From: Actinomycetota bacterium
GTDB taxonomy: Bacteria; Actinomycetota; UBA4738; HRBIN12
DNA length: 64,000 bases
Assembly (NCBI GenBank): GCA_035697485.1
Contig: DASSCU010000063.1
Coordinates: 1 to 64,000 of the forward strand
Reading direction: 5' to 3'
A program made the position numbers and the translations under genes. The notes beneath the pieces are model-generated. The model did no database searches, was not told the origin of the DNA, and saw only the letters and a program-made list of their open reading frames with translations. Positions 49,445 to 58,343 of the stretch are shown one piece after another (position 1 is the stretch's first letter; every line of letters begins with the position of its first letter).

Positions 49445-50389
49445 TTACGCGCCCGTGAGCTGCTTCTCGTACAGGTCATGTCGGCGTCGAACCGTCATGC
49501 CGACCCCCGCGTACAGGTCGGTCGCGCCCGTCGCGTTCTCGGTGTCCACGCCCAGCCGCACCTCGTGGTGCCCGCGTGCGATGAGCTCCGCGAACGATCG
49601 GGCGAGCAACGCCCTGCCCACGCCTCGGCGCCGCCAGGCTTCGCGCACGCCGAGGTCGCCGACCCACCCCACGCCGTCGTCGGCCGCCAGGTTGACCGAG
49701 GCGCCGATCGGCTCCTCGCCCTCGAACGCGAGCACGATGAGCGACGGGTCGTACCCGGGCATCCCCCGGAACTCCTGGAGCCACTCCTCCTGGTCCGCGG
49801 GCTCGTAGCCGAAGTTGTCACGGAACGCCTCGTCGAGGACCCGGTACGCGATGACCTCGTCGCCGTGCGGCCGACCGAGCCGCATCGTGATGCCGTCGGG
49901 CGACTCCGCGTGCGCATCGACGGCCGGCAGCTCGCACTGCATGTGCCAGAACGAGCGGACGAGGCGGTAGCCGTGCTCGACGAACAATTGCCGGGCGGCG
50001 GCGTCCGTCGCCGGCATGTACGAGCGGAACGGGGCGCTCACGCCTGCAGGAAGCCGGAGCGCAGCGCGTCGTTCGGTCTCGTGGATCAGCGCCGAGCCCA
50101 GCCCGCGACCGGCGTGCTCGGGATGCACCGTGCCCATCGCGAAGATCTGCACGGTGGCGTCGTGCGCCAGCACGAGGCCGTAGCCGGCGATCACCCCGTC
50201 GGGGGCCTCCGCGACGATCGTGTCGCGGTCGAAGTCGAACCTCGCCATCGCCCAGTCGGCGACGATCTCGTCGCGGGACTGGTCGACGAACCCGACATCG
50301 ACCCGGTCCCGGGCCTCGAAGAGGGCCACGAGGACATCGAGGTCGTCGCGCCGCGCCGGGCGAGCCCGGTACGGGACGGGGAACGTCAT
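49445..50389 (-). CDS. tandem GNAT acetyltransferase (mycothiol-synthase-like)
   Basis: 314 residues with two GNAT folds. The first has VQIFAMGTVHPEHAGRGLGSALIHETE (acetyl-CoA loop R-G-x-G-S) and the second VGWVGDLGVREAWRRRGVGRALLARSFAEL, then VDTENATGATDLYAGVGM. Two-domain GNATs of this length include mycothiol synthase (MshD), but specific evidence for MshD is absent, so the substrate is left open. The ATG overlaps the stop of the upstream ku gene (ATGA), so it is translated with Ku. Confidence 0.82.
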   Translation of the reverse strand: MTFPVPYRARPARRDDLDVLVALFEARDRVDVGFVDQSRDEIVADWAMARFDFDRDTIVAEAPDGVIAGYGLVLAHDATVQIFAMGTVHPEHAGRGLGSALIHETERRAALRLPAGVSAPFRSYMPATDAAARQLFVEHGYRLVRSFWHMQCELPAVDAHAESPDGITMRLGRPHGDEVIAYRVLDEAFRDNFGYEPADQEEWLQEFRGMPGYDPSLIVLAFEGEEPIGASVNLAADDGVGWVGDLGVREAWRRRGVGRALLARSFAELIARGHHEVRLGVDTENATGATDLYAGVGMTVRRRHDLYEKQLTGA

Positions 50390-51312
50390 TCTCCGACGGC
50401 CTTCTTTCGGGTCGTCGTCTTCTTGGCGGTGGCCTTCTTCGCCGTCGTCTTCTTGGCGGTGGACTTCTTCGCGGCGGACGTCTTCGCGGTGGACTTCTTC
50501 GCCGCTGGTTTCTTGCGGGGGGCCTCCTGCTCGTCGTCGGCCTGCTTCTTCGCCGCCGCCACGCTCGCCTTCAAGGCCTCCATCAGGTCGACGACCTTCG
50601 CGGTCGGTTCGGCCTCGACGATCTCGATCTCTTCGCCGTTGATCTTCGCCTCGACGATCTTCAGCATCGCCTCTCGGTACTCGTCGGTGAACTCGTCGGG
50701 GTTCCACTCGGCGGTGAGGTTCTCGATCAGCTGGCGGGCCATCTCGACCTCCTGCCCGCGCACCTTGGTGCTGACGTCGACGTCGCCGAACTCGGCCTCG
50801 CGGATCTCGTCGGGCCAGTACATCGTCTCGAGCACGAACGCATCGTCCTTGAAGCGCAGCGCGGCGAGGTGCTCCTTGTCGCGGAAGCTGACCTTCGCGA
50901 TGCCGACCTTGTTGTCCTGGCTCATCGCCTCGCGCAGGAGTGCGTAGGCCTTCGCGCCGGTCTCGTCGGGCGTGAGGTAGTAGGACTTCTTGAACATCAT
51001 CGGATCGATCTCGTCGAGGTCGACGAACTGCTGGATGTCGATCGCGCGGCTCGACTCGACCGGCACGGCGTCGAAGTCCTCGTCGGTGAGCACGACGTAG
51101 CGATCCTTCTCGTACTCGTAACCCTTCACGATGTGCTCGAAGTCGACGATCTCGCCGTCCTTCTCGCACATGCGCTTGTACCGGATTCGCCCCATGTCCT
51201 CGTCGTGGAGCTGGTTGAAGCGCAGCGTCTTCTCCTCGGTCGCCGGGTAGACGGCCACCGGGATCGTCACGAGGCCGAACGAGATGGCCCCTTTCCACAT
51301 CGCTCTCGGCAT
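50386..51312 (-). CDS. ku: Ku protein (non-homologous end joining)
   Basis: 308 residues. It forms the ring that loads on DNA double-strand ends and recruits LigD. WKGAISFGLVTIPVAVYPA, MGRIRYKRMCEKDGEIV, IVKGYEYEKDRYVVLTDEDF and MYWPDEIR are conserved core stretches. The C-terminal 45 residues are a Lys/Ala/Thr-rich repeat (KKSTAKK-type units), common in actinobacterial Ku and thought to bind DNA. The ATG has GGAGGGG upstream. LigD is encoded on the opposite strand about 1 kb away. Confidence 0.95.
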   Translation of the reverse strand: MPRAMWKGAISFGLVTIPVAVYPATEEKTLRFNQLHDEDMGRIRYKRMCEKDGEIVDFEHIVKGYEYEKDRYVVLTDEDFDAVPVESSRAIDIQQFVDLDEIDPMMFKKSYYLTPDETGAKAYALLREAMSQDNKVGIAKVSFRDKEHLAALRFKDDAFVLETMYWPDEIREAEFGDVDVSTKVRGQEVEMARQLIENLTAEWNPDEFTDEYREAMLKIVEAKINGEEIEIVEAEPTAKVVDLMEALKASVAAAKKQADDEQEAPRKKPAAKKSTAKTSAAKKSTAKKTTAKKATAKKTTTRKKAVGE

Positions 51313-51412
51313 GGAAGTCCCCTCCGCGTGTCAGCGTTCCCGCAGCACAGGGCGCGGAAACGTCATCCTATCCCGAGGTGCCGACGTGCTGGGAGGGAGG
51401 GCGCGACCGAGA

Positions 51413-51664
51413 CTATGAGTCGTGGTCAGCGTCGATCGCGCGTTCCAGGTCGGCCAACGCGGCCGCGAACGCGCCGGCGCGATCCTCTCCCGCCGCGACC
51501 CTGCGTTGCACTGCCTCGCCGAGCATGAACGTCGCGATCGGGGTGAGCTTGCGTTCGACGCCGTGGGCGACGTCGCGTGCGACGCCGAGCAGTCGATCCT
51601 GCATGTCGTCACCGACCGGCTCGACCCCGAGCGCGCCGGCCGCGGTGCTCAGCCAGTCCTCCAT
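51413..51664 (-). CDS. DUF6457-type small protein
   Basis: 83 residues. EDWLSTAAGALGVEP and LLGVARDVAHGVERKLTPIATFMLGEA match the small helical DUF6457 family of actinobacteria, often found near molybdenum-cofactor genes. The function is unknown. It is 5 nt downstream of the membrane-protein gene and probably shares its transcript. Confidence 0.7.
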   Translation of the reverse strand: MEDWLSTAAGALGVEPVGDDMQDRLLGVARDVAHGVERKLTPIATFMLGEAVQRRVAAGEDRAGAFAAALADLERAIDADHDS

Positions 51665-51669
51665 ACCCC

Positions 51670-52206
51670 TCAGCCCTCCCGCTCGTAGGTCGTCCGGTCG
51701 GCGACCGGGGGCGTGTACCGGTAGGAGAGAAGGGCGCCCGCGATCGCCAGCAAGCCTCCGGCGAGCGCGACGAACATCCCGATCGCGGGCCGGGCAGACA
51801 CCGAGCCGTCCTCGAACGCCTGGGTCACGGTGTCGCCGCGGGAGGCGTCGGCGCTGAACGTGATGAGCGTCGAGAACGCCTCGACGTCGGCGAACCTGGC
51901 GGCGAGGCCCTCGGTGTCGACCACGCCCCAGATCGCGGCGGCGAGGGCGACGCCCGACGCCAGCAACCCGAGGGTCGCCCAGACGTACTTGCCCCCGCCG
52001 AGGGAGATCATCACCAGCACGCCGCAGATCAGCGCGGCGACGCCGAGGAACAGGATGGTCTGCCCCGACACGGCCTCGATCGCACGAATGCGTTCATCGC
52101 CGCCCCCTCCCTCGACGACGAACCAGGTGAGCAGGGTCGACGCCGAGACCACGGCGCCTCCCAGTACGAGTCCCCACCCAGCCGGGTTCCGCTTCAACCG
52201 CTCCAT
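51670..52206 (-). CDS. four-pass membrane protein, unknown
   Basis: 178 residues. Membrane segments are at about 11-29, 48-67, 76-95 and 142-160, with a polar loop of about 45 residues between the third and fourth (GLAARFADVEAF). Both ends are short and charged, consistent with cytoplasmic termini. I do not recognise a family. It lies upstream of the DUF6457 gene and divergent from ligD. Confidence 0.7.
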   Translation of the reverse strand: MERLKRNPAGWGLVLGGAVVSASTLLTWFVVEGGGGDERIRAIEAVSGQTILFLGVAALICGVLVMISLGGGKYVWATLGLLASGVALAAAIWGVVDTEGLAARFADVEAFSTLITFSADASRGDTVTQAFEDGSVSARPAIGMFVALAGGLLAIAGALLSYRYTPPVADRTTYEREG

Positions 52207-52346
52207 CGTCCCCCCGTCCGGTCGGTGCCTGCTCCGAGTGTGCTTCCTACCACGGGGTGCGTGCGCAGCGCCATCGGCCGCTCGAACATGTCAGCCCGAC
52301 GACGTGCGGATCCCGGGACCACCCCGACCCCGTTGGGTCACCGGGC

Positions 52347-52352
52347 TACCAT
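52347..52352 (+). promoter_or_regulatory. TACCAT -10 element of ligD (leaderless)
   Basis: TACCAT, 7 nt, then the ATG at 52360; no ribosome-binding site. It fits the leaderless start pattern of the window. Confidence 0.45.
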
Positions 52353-52359
52353 CGGCGAC

Positions 52360-54945
52360 ATGCCGGCCAAGCGGAAGCGCGCCCGCACCTCGAAGGAGGC
52401 GTTCACCGTCGAGATGCCGGTCGCCCTCGAGACCCGGCGCGACGGCGACGTCTGGTGGACCGAGATCGGCGAGCGCGAGCTGCGCCTGTCGAACCTGACG
52501 AAGATCTTCTGGCCCGACGAGGGCATCACGAAGGGCGACCTGGTCGCGTATTACGCGAACGTCGCGTCGCTGATCGTGCCGCACCTCGCGGGGCGTCCGC
52601 TCACGATGAAGCGCATGCCCGACGGCATCGACGGGGACTTCTTCTATGAGAAGTCGGCCCCCTCGCACACGCCGGACTGGCTCGGGCGCTGCGTCGTGCA
52701 GAGCGAGGACGCCAAGGGGGGCGAGATCGATTACCTCACGATCGCGGACGCGGCCGGGCTGCTCTACGTCGCGAACCTCGGCTGCATCGAGTTCCACCCC
52801 CTGCACTCCCGCTGCGCCGATGTGGTGCACCCCGACTACCTCTTCTTCGACCTCGATCCGTTCGAGCCGTACACCTACGAGGACGTGCTGGTCGTGGCGC
52901 GCCACATCAAGGTGCTGCTCGACCAGCTCGGGCTGCCGGCGTTCCCCAAGACGAGCGGCGCCACCGGACTGCAGATCTACGTGCCGGTGCTCCGCGGCAC
53001 GTACTCGTACGACCTCGTGCGGGCGTTCGTCGGCGCGGCCGGCCGCCTGATCAAGGGTGCCGACCCCGACCGGGTCACGATGGCGTGGAAGATCGCCGAT
53101 CGCACCGGGAAGATCTTCATCGACCACAACATGAACCGCTCCGGGGCGAACATCGCCGCGGTGTACTCGGTGCGGCCAGAGCCTCGCGCGCCGGTGTCGA
53201 CCCCGCTCGCGTGGGACGAGGTGTTCGAGGGCGGGTTCGAGCCGAGCGACTTCCGCATCGACAACGTCTGGGAACGGTTCGGTCGCGTCGGCGACCTGTT
53301 CGAGGGTGTGCGCACCGAGGCCGCCGACCTGAGCACCGCGCTCGAGGCGCTCGGCGTCGACCCGGCGCACATCGACGGGGAGGCATCGTCGCCCGCGATC
53401 GATGCCCCGCTTCCGCGCACGGCCGCGAAGACGGTCGCGCAGCGGACCTCCGAGGAGATCGCGACGGCGTCGAAGGACCCCGCGCTGTTCGAGTACGTTC
53501 GCCGGCGCGACTTCGGACCCGAGGGCACCACCGAGCCGGCGCCCGGGGAGGTCACGCCGAGCGGGAACTCGTTCGTGATCCACAAGCACCGGGCGACGCG
53601 CCTGCACTACGACGTGCGCCTCGAGCGCGACGGTGCGCTGCCGTCGTGGGCGGTGCCCAAAGGCCTGCCGGTCGCCAAGGGCGACAAGCGGCTCGCGGTG
53701 CAGACCGAGGTGCACCCGCTGGAGTACGGGCGGTTCGAGGGCACGATCCCCGAGGGCCACTACGGCGCCGGCGAGGTGCGCATCTTCGACGACGGCTGGT
53801 ACGAGCCCGTCGAGTGGACCGACACGAAGGTCTCGTTCGTGCTGCACGGCCGGCGATACCCCGGTCTCGAGTTCCATCTCGTGAAGACGAAGACGGACTG
53901 GCTCGCCTTCCTCGCAAGTGCGCAATCGTCGCCGTTGATCCCCGCCCCGCCCCGGTTCCAGCCGATGCTCGCCGAGGGCGGGTGGGAGACGTTCGACGAT
54001 CCGGGATGGTGGTTCGAGCCGAAGCTCGACGGGATCCGCTGCCTCGCCGAGCTCGGCACGGGCGAGACGCGCCTGCGCACCCGCACCGGGCGCGATGCCA
54101 CCGAGCAGTACCCCGAGCTGCACATGGTGCACGAGCTCGTCGACCAGGTGAACGCGGTGATCGACGGTGAGATCGTCGCGTTCGACGACGTGGGGCGACC
54201 CTCGTTCGAGGTGCTGCAGCAACGCATGAACCTCACGGGACAGCGCGCGATCAGCCGGGCCTCGAAGACCACGCCGGTCTCGCTCGTGGCGTTCGACCTG
54301 CTCTGGCTCGACGGCCACGACACGACGGGGCTTCCACTGGAACAGCGCCGCGAGCTGCTCGAGCTGATCGTGGAGCAGGATCACCGGCTGCACGTCACCG
54401 CGCACGTTGCCGGCGACGGGGTGTCGTTCACCGAGCGTGCGAAGGAGCTCGGGCTCGAGGGCGTGATGGCGAAGCGGCTCGGCTCGACCTACCTCCCCGG
54501 ACGCCGCACGCTCGACTGGCGCAAGATCAAGCTGATGAACACCCAGGCCTGCGTGATCCTGGGGTGGACGCCGGGCAAGGGTGGTCGGGTCGGATCGTTC
54601 GGCGCGCTCCTCGTCGGCGCGATCGTCGACGGCGAGCTGCGATGGGTCGGTCAGGTCGGGTCGGGATTCACCGACCGCATGCTGTCGGACCTGATGTCGC
54701 AGCTCGAGTCCCTCGTTCGGCGCGACACCCCGATCGACGACGAATCACTGGCCGCCGTCAAGGGAGCGACGTTCGTCGAACCCGAGCTCGTGTGCGAGGT
54801 GCGCTTCCTCGAGATGACGAAGAGCACCCAGAAGATGCGCGCGCCGTCGTTCCGGGGCATGCGCCCCGACGTGCCGCCTGAGGAGTGCGTGCTGGAGCCG
54901 GTCGCCGGCTCACGACGGGTTTCGAGGGCTGGGAAGCGCCGGTGA
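52360..54945 (+). CDS. ligD: ATP-dependent DNA ligase D (Pol-PE-Lig)
   Basis: 861 residues, the multifunctional end-joining enzyme. Order as in mycobacteria: primase-polymerase domain (about 25-300; RLSNLTKIFWPDEG, and metal pair DLDPF near 163), 3'-phosphoesterase domain (about 395-520; IHKHRATRLHYDVRLERDG, EGHYGAGEVRIFDDG), then ATP-dependent ligase domain (about 535-861) with the adenylation lysine in EPKLDGIRC (Lys 555). The frame is open upstream, but ATG 52360 (MPAKRKRARTSK) has the -10 hexamer and the family N-terminus. It partners with Ku. Confidence 0.95.
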   Translation: MPAKRKRARTSKEAFTVEMPVALETRRDGDVWWTEIGERELRLSNLTKIFWPDEGITKGDLVAYYANVASLIVPHLAGRPLTMKRMPDGIDGDFFYEKSAPSHTPDWLGRCVVQSEDAKGGEIDYLTIADAAGLLYVANLGCIEFHPLHSRCADVVHPDYLFFDLDPFEPYTYEDVLVVARHIKVLLDQLGLPAFPKTSGATGLQIYVPVLRGTYSYDLVRAFVGAAGRLIKGADPDRVTMAWKIADRTGKIFIDHNMNRSGANIAAVYSVRPEPRAPVSTPLAWDEVFEGGFEPSDFRIDNVWERFGRVGDLFEGVRTEAADLSTALEALGVDPAHIDGEASSPAIDAPLPRTAAKTVAQRTSEEIATASKDPALFEYVRRRDFGPEGTTEPAPGEVTPSGNSFVIHKHRATRLHYDVRLERDGALPSWAVPKGLPVAKGDKRLAVQTEVHPLEYGRFEGTIPEGHYGAGEVRIFDDGWYEPVEWTDTKVSFVLHGRRYPGLEFHLVKTKTDWLAFLASAQSSPLIPAPPRFQPMLAEGGWETFDDPGWWFEPKLDGIRCLAELGTGETRLRTRTGRDATEQYPELHMVHELVDQVNAVIDGEIVAFDDVGRPSFEVLQQRMNLTGQRAISRASKTTPVSLVAFDLLWLDGHDTTGLPLEQRRELLELIVEQDHRLHVTAHVAGDGVSFTERAKELGLEGVMAKRLGSTYLPGRRTLDWRKIKLMNTQACVILGWTPGKGGRVGSFGALLVGAIVDGELRWVGQVGSGFTDRMLSDLMSQLESLVRRDTPIDDESLAAVKGATFVEPELVCEVRFLEMTKSTQKMRAPSFRGMRPDVPPEECVLEPVAGSRRVSRAGKRR

Positions 54946-54964
54946 CGGCGCGCGCATGCCGCCC

Positions 54965-55285
54965 TCAGGCGCCGGGTGCCCGGTAGGGCGCGTTCTTCGC
55001 GATCGCGCGATCGATCTCCTCGGCCGAAAGCAGCACGACCGTCTCGATGTTCCCCGCGCCCGAAGCACCGACCGCGGTCGCGACGGCGGCGGCCGTAACC
55101 TGGTCGGGCATCTCGGAGATCACGTATACATCGGTCTCGCCGAACGCGAAGTCGAACGATGCGATCGATCCGCCCATCTCGGCGGCCATCTTCTCGATGA
55201 AGGTGCGCCGGCTGACGGCACCCTCCTTCATCACGCCCTGCATGCCCTCCTTGCTGTAGGAGACCTTGAACATGAACCGGGCCAT
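54965..55285 (-). CDS. GYD-domain protein
   Basis: 106 residues. RFMFKVSYSKEGMQGVMKEG, ASFDFAFGETDVYVISEMPD and ETVVLLSAEEIDRA define the GYD family, small ferredoxin-like proteins of unknown function. ATG 55285 has a purine-rich AGGGGGAAG site upstream; a longer in-frame start is not needed. It converges on ligD. Confidence 0.85.
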   Translation of the reverse strand: MARFMFKVSYSKEGMQGVMKEGAVSRRTFIEKMAAEMGGSIASFDFAFGETDVYVISEMPDQVTAAAVATAVGASGAGNIETVVLLSAEEIDRAIAKNAPYRAPGA

Positions 55286-55371
55286 GCCGCTTCCCCCTCT
55301 CGCGGGCACACGCAGTCGCGGGCAGGGCACCATCGTGACCCTCATGCGCGACGACCGCAATCAGAGGCGCG

Positions 55372-55893
55372 TCAGAACGGTTCGTAGCCGGCGCGCACCA
55401 GCAGCGCGCGCACGTCGCGCTCGTCGAAGCCCCGGTCCAGGAGCTCGCGGTAGAGACGCACGGTCGCGAGCGTGCGGCCGCATGTCGGGCAGAACGCGAA
55501 CACGTCGTCGAACGGTGTCTCGCACCAGGGGCACTGCGTGACCTCGATGCGCTTGTCGGGCTCGAGACCGGCGTCGGCGACCGCGTCGACGTAGCCCTTG
55601 CCGTAGTCCCATTGGATGTACTCGTCCTCGACGAGATCGAACGCCGGCTCGTGGGGTCGCGGTTCGCCGGTGGTCAGCATCTGCTCGAGGTTGTCGCGCA
55701 GCAGCTCCCACTCGAAGTAGTGGTTGGTGCCGCAGTCCTGGCAGGCGATCACGACGCCCTTCACGCCCTGGGGCGAGAAGACCGTGCGCATCGCAGCCAG
55801 GTCGTCGAGGTCGGCCACGATGTCGCGACGTTCCTCATCCGAGAGCTCGAACGGCTCCTCCTGCTCGGGATCCATCTCGAATTCCATGCTCAC
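55372..55893 (-). CDS. DUF5319 protein with C-terminal zinc ribbon
   Basis: 173 residues. The core matches the actinobacterial DUF5319 family (Rv3412-like): DLDDLAAMRTVFSPQGVKGVVIACQDCGTNHYFEWELLRDNLEQML, RPHEPAFD and IQWDYGKGYVDA. An extra C-terminal module, TQCPWCETPF and AFCPTCGR, adds two Cys-x2-Cys knuckles. GTG 55893 follows the stop of the lmbE-like gene at once; ATG 55887 is an alternative start. The function is unknown. Confidence 0.82.
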   Translation of the reverse strand: MSMEFEMDPEQEEPFELSDEERRDIVADLDDLAAMRTVFSPQGVKGVVIACQDCGTNHYFEWELLRDNLEQMLTTGEPRPHEPAFDLVEDEYIQWDYGKGYVDAVADAGLEPDKRIEVTQCPWCETPFDDVFAFCPTCGRTLATVRLYRELLDRGFDERDVRALLVRAGYEPF

Positions 55894-56604
55894 CTACTCA
55901 TCGTCGTCTGAGAAGCGGAACGCCTTGAAGGCCTCGGCGTACTCGACGCCGGCCTCGTCGCCCATGGTGCGGGCACGCTCGCGCACCCACGGGGCCGCCG
56001 CCTCGCCTTCCTCGGACACGTGCTGAGCGAGCGCCTCGAGCTTGATGTCGATCGTGTCGGTGATGTCGACGTACGTGTCGGGCTCGTTGCCCGAGAGCAG
56101 CAGGTTCGGGACCTCGTACGGCTCGATGCCCTCGTCCTCGAGCTCGGAGAACATCACGCGGGTGGGCGCGTCCGGCATCACCGCCGCGAGCGCGAGCAGC
56201 CCCGCCTGCTTGTGGTCCCAGTGGTTGATGTAGCCCTGCCCCGACCAGAGCCGCGAGGGGTCGGGCGCGACGAGCACCTCGGGCCGCAGCCGGCGCACCT
56301 CGCGCGTGACCTTCTTCCGCGTCGCCGGCGTCACCTCGAGCAGGCCGTCGATCTCCCCGAGGAACGTCACGCTCTTCACACCGAGCACGTCGGCGGCGGC
56401 CCGTTGCTCCCGCTCCCGGACGGGCGCGACCTGATCGCGGTTTGCCCCAGGCTCGTTCGATCCGGCTGACCCGTCGGTGCAGACGACGTAGTGGACCTCG
56501 CAACCCTCGCGAGCCCACTTCGCGATCGTGCCACCGCACATGAACTCCGCGTCGTCGGGGTGGGCGAACAGCACGAGCGCGCTCGAGAAGGTCGGTTCCC
56601 GCAT
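55894..56604 (-). CDS. LmbE/PIG-L family deacetylase
   Basis: 236 residues. LFAHPDDAEFMCGGT is the metal-binding AHPDD motif; YVVCTDGSAGS, LRPEVLVAPDPSRL and YINHWDHKQAGLLAL (His-x2-His) complete the zinc site. It deacetylates an N-acetylglucosamine-type substrate; mycothiol MshB belongs here, but other sugar or lipid substrates are equally possible. A TAGGCT hexamer lies 8 nt before the ATG. It is probably co-transcribed with the DUF5319 gene. Confidence 0.86.
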   Translation of the reverse strand: MREPTFSSALVLFAHPDDAEFMCGGTIAKWAREGCEVHYVVCTDGSAGSNEPGANRDQVAPVREREQRAAADVLGVKSVTFLGEIDGLLEVTPATRKKVTREVRRLRPEVLVAPDPSRLWSGQGYINHWDHKQAGLLALAAVMPDAPTRVMFSELEDEGIEPYEVPNLLLSGNEPDTYVDITDTIDIKLEALAQHVSEEGEAAAPWVRERARTMGDEAGVEYAEAFKAFRFSDDDE

Positions 56605-56612
56605 GTGGGTTC

Positions 56613-56618
56613 AGCCTA
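56613..56618 (-). promoter_or_regulatory. TAGGCT -10 element of the lmbE-like gene (leaderless)
   Basis: Minus strand TAGGCT, 8 nt, then ATG 56604; no Shine-Dalgarno sequence. Confidence 0.45.
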
Positions 56619-56685
56619 GCGACCTCGACGCGGAAGGACCCATCGCCTCCAGGGATCGGCGGCTCGAGCGTGGTTCGATGCTCGG

Positions 56686-57813
56686 GTGAGCGACGACGCG
56701 GCACGCATCGCTGAGCTCGAGCGCGGCTTCCGGCGCGACGGGTTGCCGAACCTGATCCTGGACTTCTCGGCGGCCGAGGACGTGTTCACGCGCGCGATCC
56801 CCTTCCTCACGATCGTGTTCGTGCTCGAGATCGTGAACGCGATGGACGTGGAGAAGGGCTGGGTCAACCTGCTGCTGGCGCTCGGCGGTGCCGCGATCCT
56901 CGTCGGGGCGTTCGGCCTGTTGAACGTCGCGCGGGGCCGGCGGTTCCTCTCGGTGCCGACGCGCGTCGGCCCGCCGGAACTGATCGCGTTCGTCGTGCTG
57001 CCGGGGCTGCTGCCGATCGTATTCAGCGGGCAGTTCCTGTTCGGGTTCAACACCATGCTCGTGAACGCGTTCCTGCTGCTGCTCGTGTACCTCGTGATCG
57101 GGTTCGGTGTCGTCTCGCTCGTCCGGTGGACCGGCCGGCGCTTCTTCGCCCAGCTCGGGGCGTCGCTGTCGGTACTCGTGCGCGCGGTACCGCTGCTGCT
57201 CTTCTTCTCCCTCGTGATGTTCTTCACGACCGAGATCTGGCAGGTGTTCACGTCGCCGGGGCCCGGTGCGTTCTGGACGGCGATGGCGCTGTTCGTGCTG
57301 CTCGCGATGGTGTTCCTGGCCGTGCGGCTGCCCGGCGTCGTGCGGGAGGTGCAGGGAGAGTCGGCCGTGGGCGACGTGCCGCTGCGCCGCAAGGAGCGCC
57401 TCAACCTCGCGGCCGTCGCCCTGATCAGCGAGATGCTGCAGGTGGTCTTCGTGAGCACGGCGATCTGGCTGTTCTACGTGGTGCTCGGCGCCCTGCTCGT
57501 GAACGCGACCGTCCGCGAGACCTGGCTGCTCACGCCCGACGACGTGTACTTCACGATCGCGTGGTTCGGTGACGACGTGCAGGTGAACGAGGCGCTGCTG
57601 CGCGTGGCGACCGGGGTCGCGGCCTTCGCGGGGCTGTACTACGCGGTGACGATCCTCGTCGACGCGGCGTATCGCGACCAGTTCGTCGACTCGCTGACGG
57701 CCGAGCTGCGCGACACGTTCCGCCGCCGGAGCGAGTACCTCGAGTTGCAGCGCGAACGCGGGGTGCCAATCACGCCCCCGGATCCGCGGGGCGAGCCATC
57801 CGCAGGAACGTGA
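56686..57813 (+). CDS. multi-pass membrane protein, conserved hypothetical
   Basis: 375 residues. A soluble N-terminus of about 35 residues (ELERGFRRDGLPNLI) is followed by about seven to eight membrane segments, a charged loop near residue 225 (VPLRRKERLNLAAVALISEMLQ) and a helical, charged cytoplasmic C-terminus. The repeated SLVMFFTTE and LISEMLQVVFVSTAIW parts resemble actinobacterial proteins of unknown function. The start is GTG 56686 with TTCGAT six bases upstream. Its end overlaps the convergent GNAT gene by 44 nt. Confidence 0.8.
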   Translation: MSDDAARIAELERGFRRDGLPNLILDFSAAEDVFTRAIPFLTIVFVLEIVNAMDVEKGWVNLLLALGGAAILVGAFGLLNVARGRRFLSVPTRVGPPELIAFVVLPGLLPIVFSGQFLFGFNTMLVNAFLLLLVYLVIGFGVVSLVRWTGRRFFAQLGASLSVLVRAVPLLLFFSLVMFFTTEIWQVFTSPGPGAFWTAMALFVLLAMVFLAVRLPGVVREVQGESAVGDVPLRRKERLNLAAVALISEMLQVVFVSTAIWLFYVVLGALLVNATVRETWLLTPDDVYFTIAWFGDDVQVNEALLRVATGVAAFAGLYYAVTILVDAAYRDQFVDSLTAELRDTFRRRSEYLELQRERGVPITPPDPRGEPSAGT

Positions 57814-58255
57814 CCTCGTTCCCGTCGGGGAACCGCCGCACGTAGATGTCTCCGCGCTCGAACCCGGCACGCTCGTAAGCGCGGATCGCTCGCTCGTTCC
57901 ACGGGAAGACGTCGAGCACGAACATGCTCGGCCGCCAGCGCTCACGTGCGAAGGCCATCGCAGCCTCGATGTAGCTCGGGCCCAGGCCTCGTCCGGTCAG
58001 ATCGGGACGAAGACCGAGCCCGATCTCGACGCTCCCGTGGTCCGCGCTCGCGGTCAGTGCGAGGAACCCCGCCAGCTCGCCGGTCTCTGCGTCGTCGACC
58101 GCGAACTCCAGCTCGCCCCAGCGCTCCGGGTCGCGCATCCCCTCCTCGAACGATGGATCCTCGGACGCGTCGTAGACGTCGTACGGGGCCGGGTATCGCC
58201 AGCCGGCGACCGCGTCGGCGTCCTGCCCGGTGAGGGCCCTGACCGAGAAGCGCAT
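57770..58255 (-). CDS. GNAT acetyltransferase (RimJ/RimL-like)
   Basis: 161 residues. MRFSVRALTGQDADAVAGWRYPAPYDVYD is the typical N-terminus of this branch; VEIGLGLRPDLTGRGLGPSYIEAAMAFA holds the acetyl-CoA loop (R/G-x-G) and FPWNERAIRAYERAGF the C-terminal arm. It probably acetylates a small amine or protein N-terminus. ATG 58255 is chosen as the family start; the longer frame adds unrelated sequence. Confidence 0.83.
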   Translation of the reverse strand: MRFSVRALTGQDADAVAGWRYPAPYDVYDASEDPSFEEGMRDPERWGELEFAVDDAETGELAGFLALTASADHGSVEIGLGLRPDLTGRGLGPSYIEAAMAFARERWRPSMFVLDVFPWNERAIRAYERAGFERGDIYVRRFPDGNEVTFLRMARPADPGA

Positions 58256-58343
58256 GGCGACGCATGGTCTCACGATGGATGCATCGGGTGGCGTGAGGGT
58301 AGGTTCGGAGACATGGGAACCAGGACGAGATGACGGCGGCGTC

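Noticed and set aside
50386-50530. Lys/Ala/Thr repeat in the Ku C-terminus as a novel domain.
   Set aside because: Lysine-rich tails are common in actinobacterial Ku proteins.
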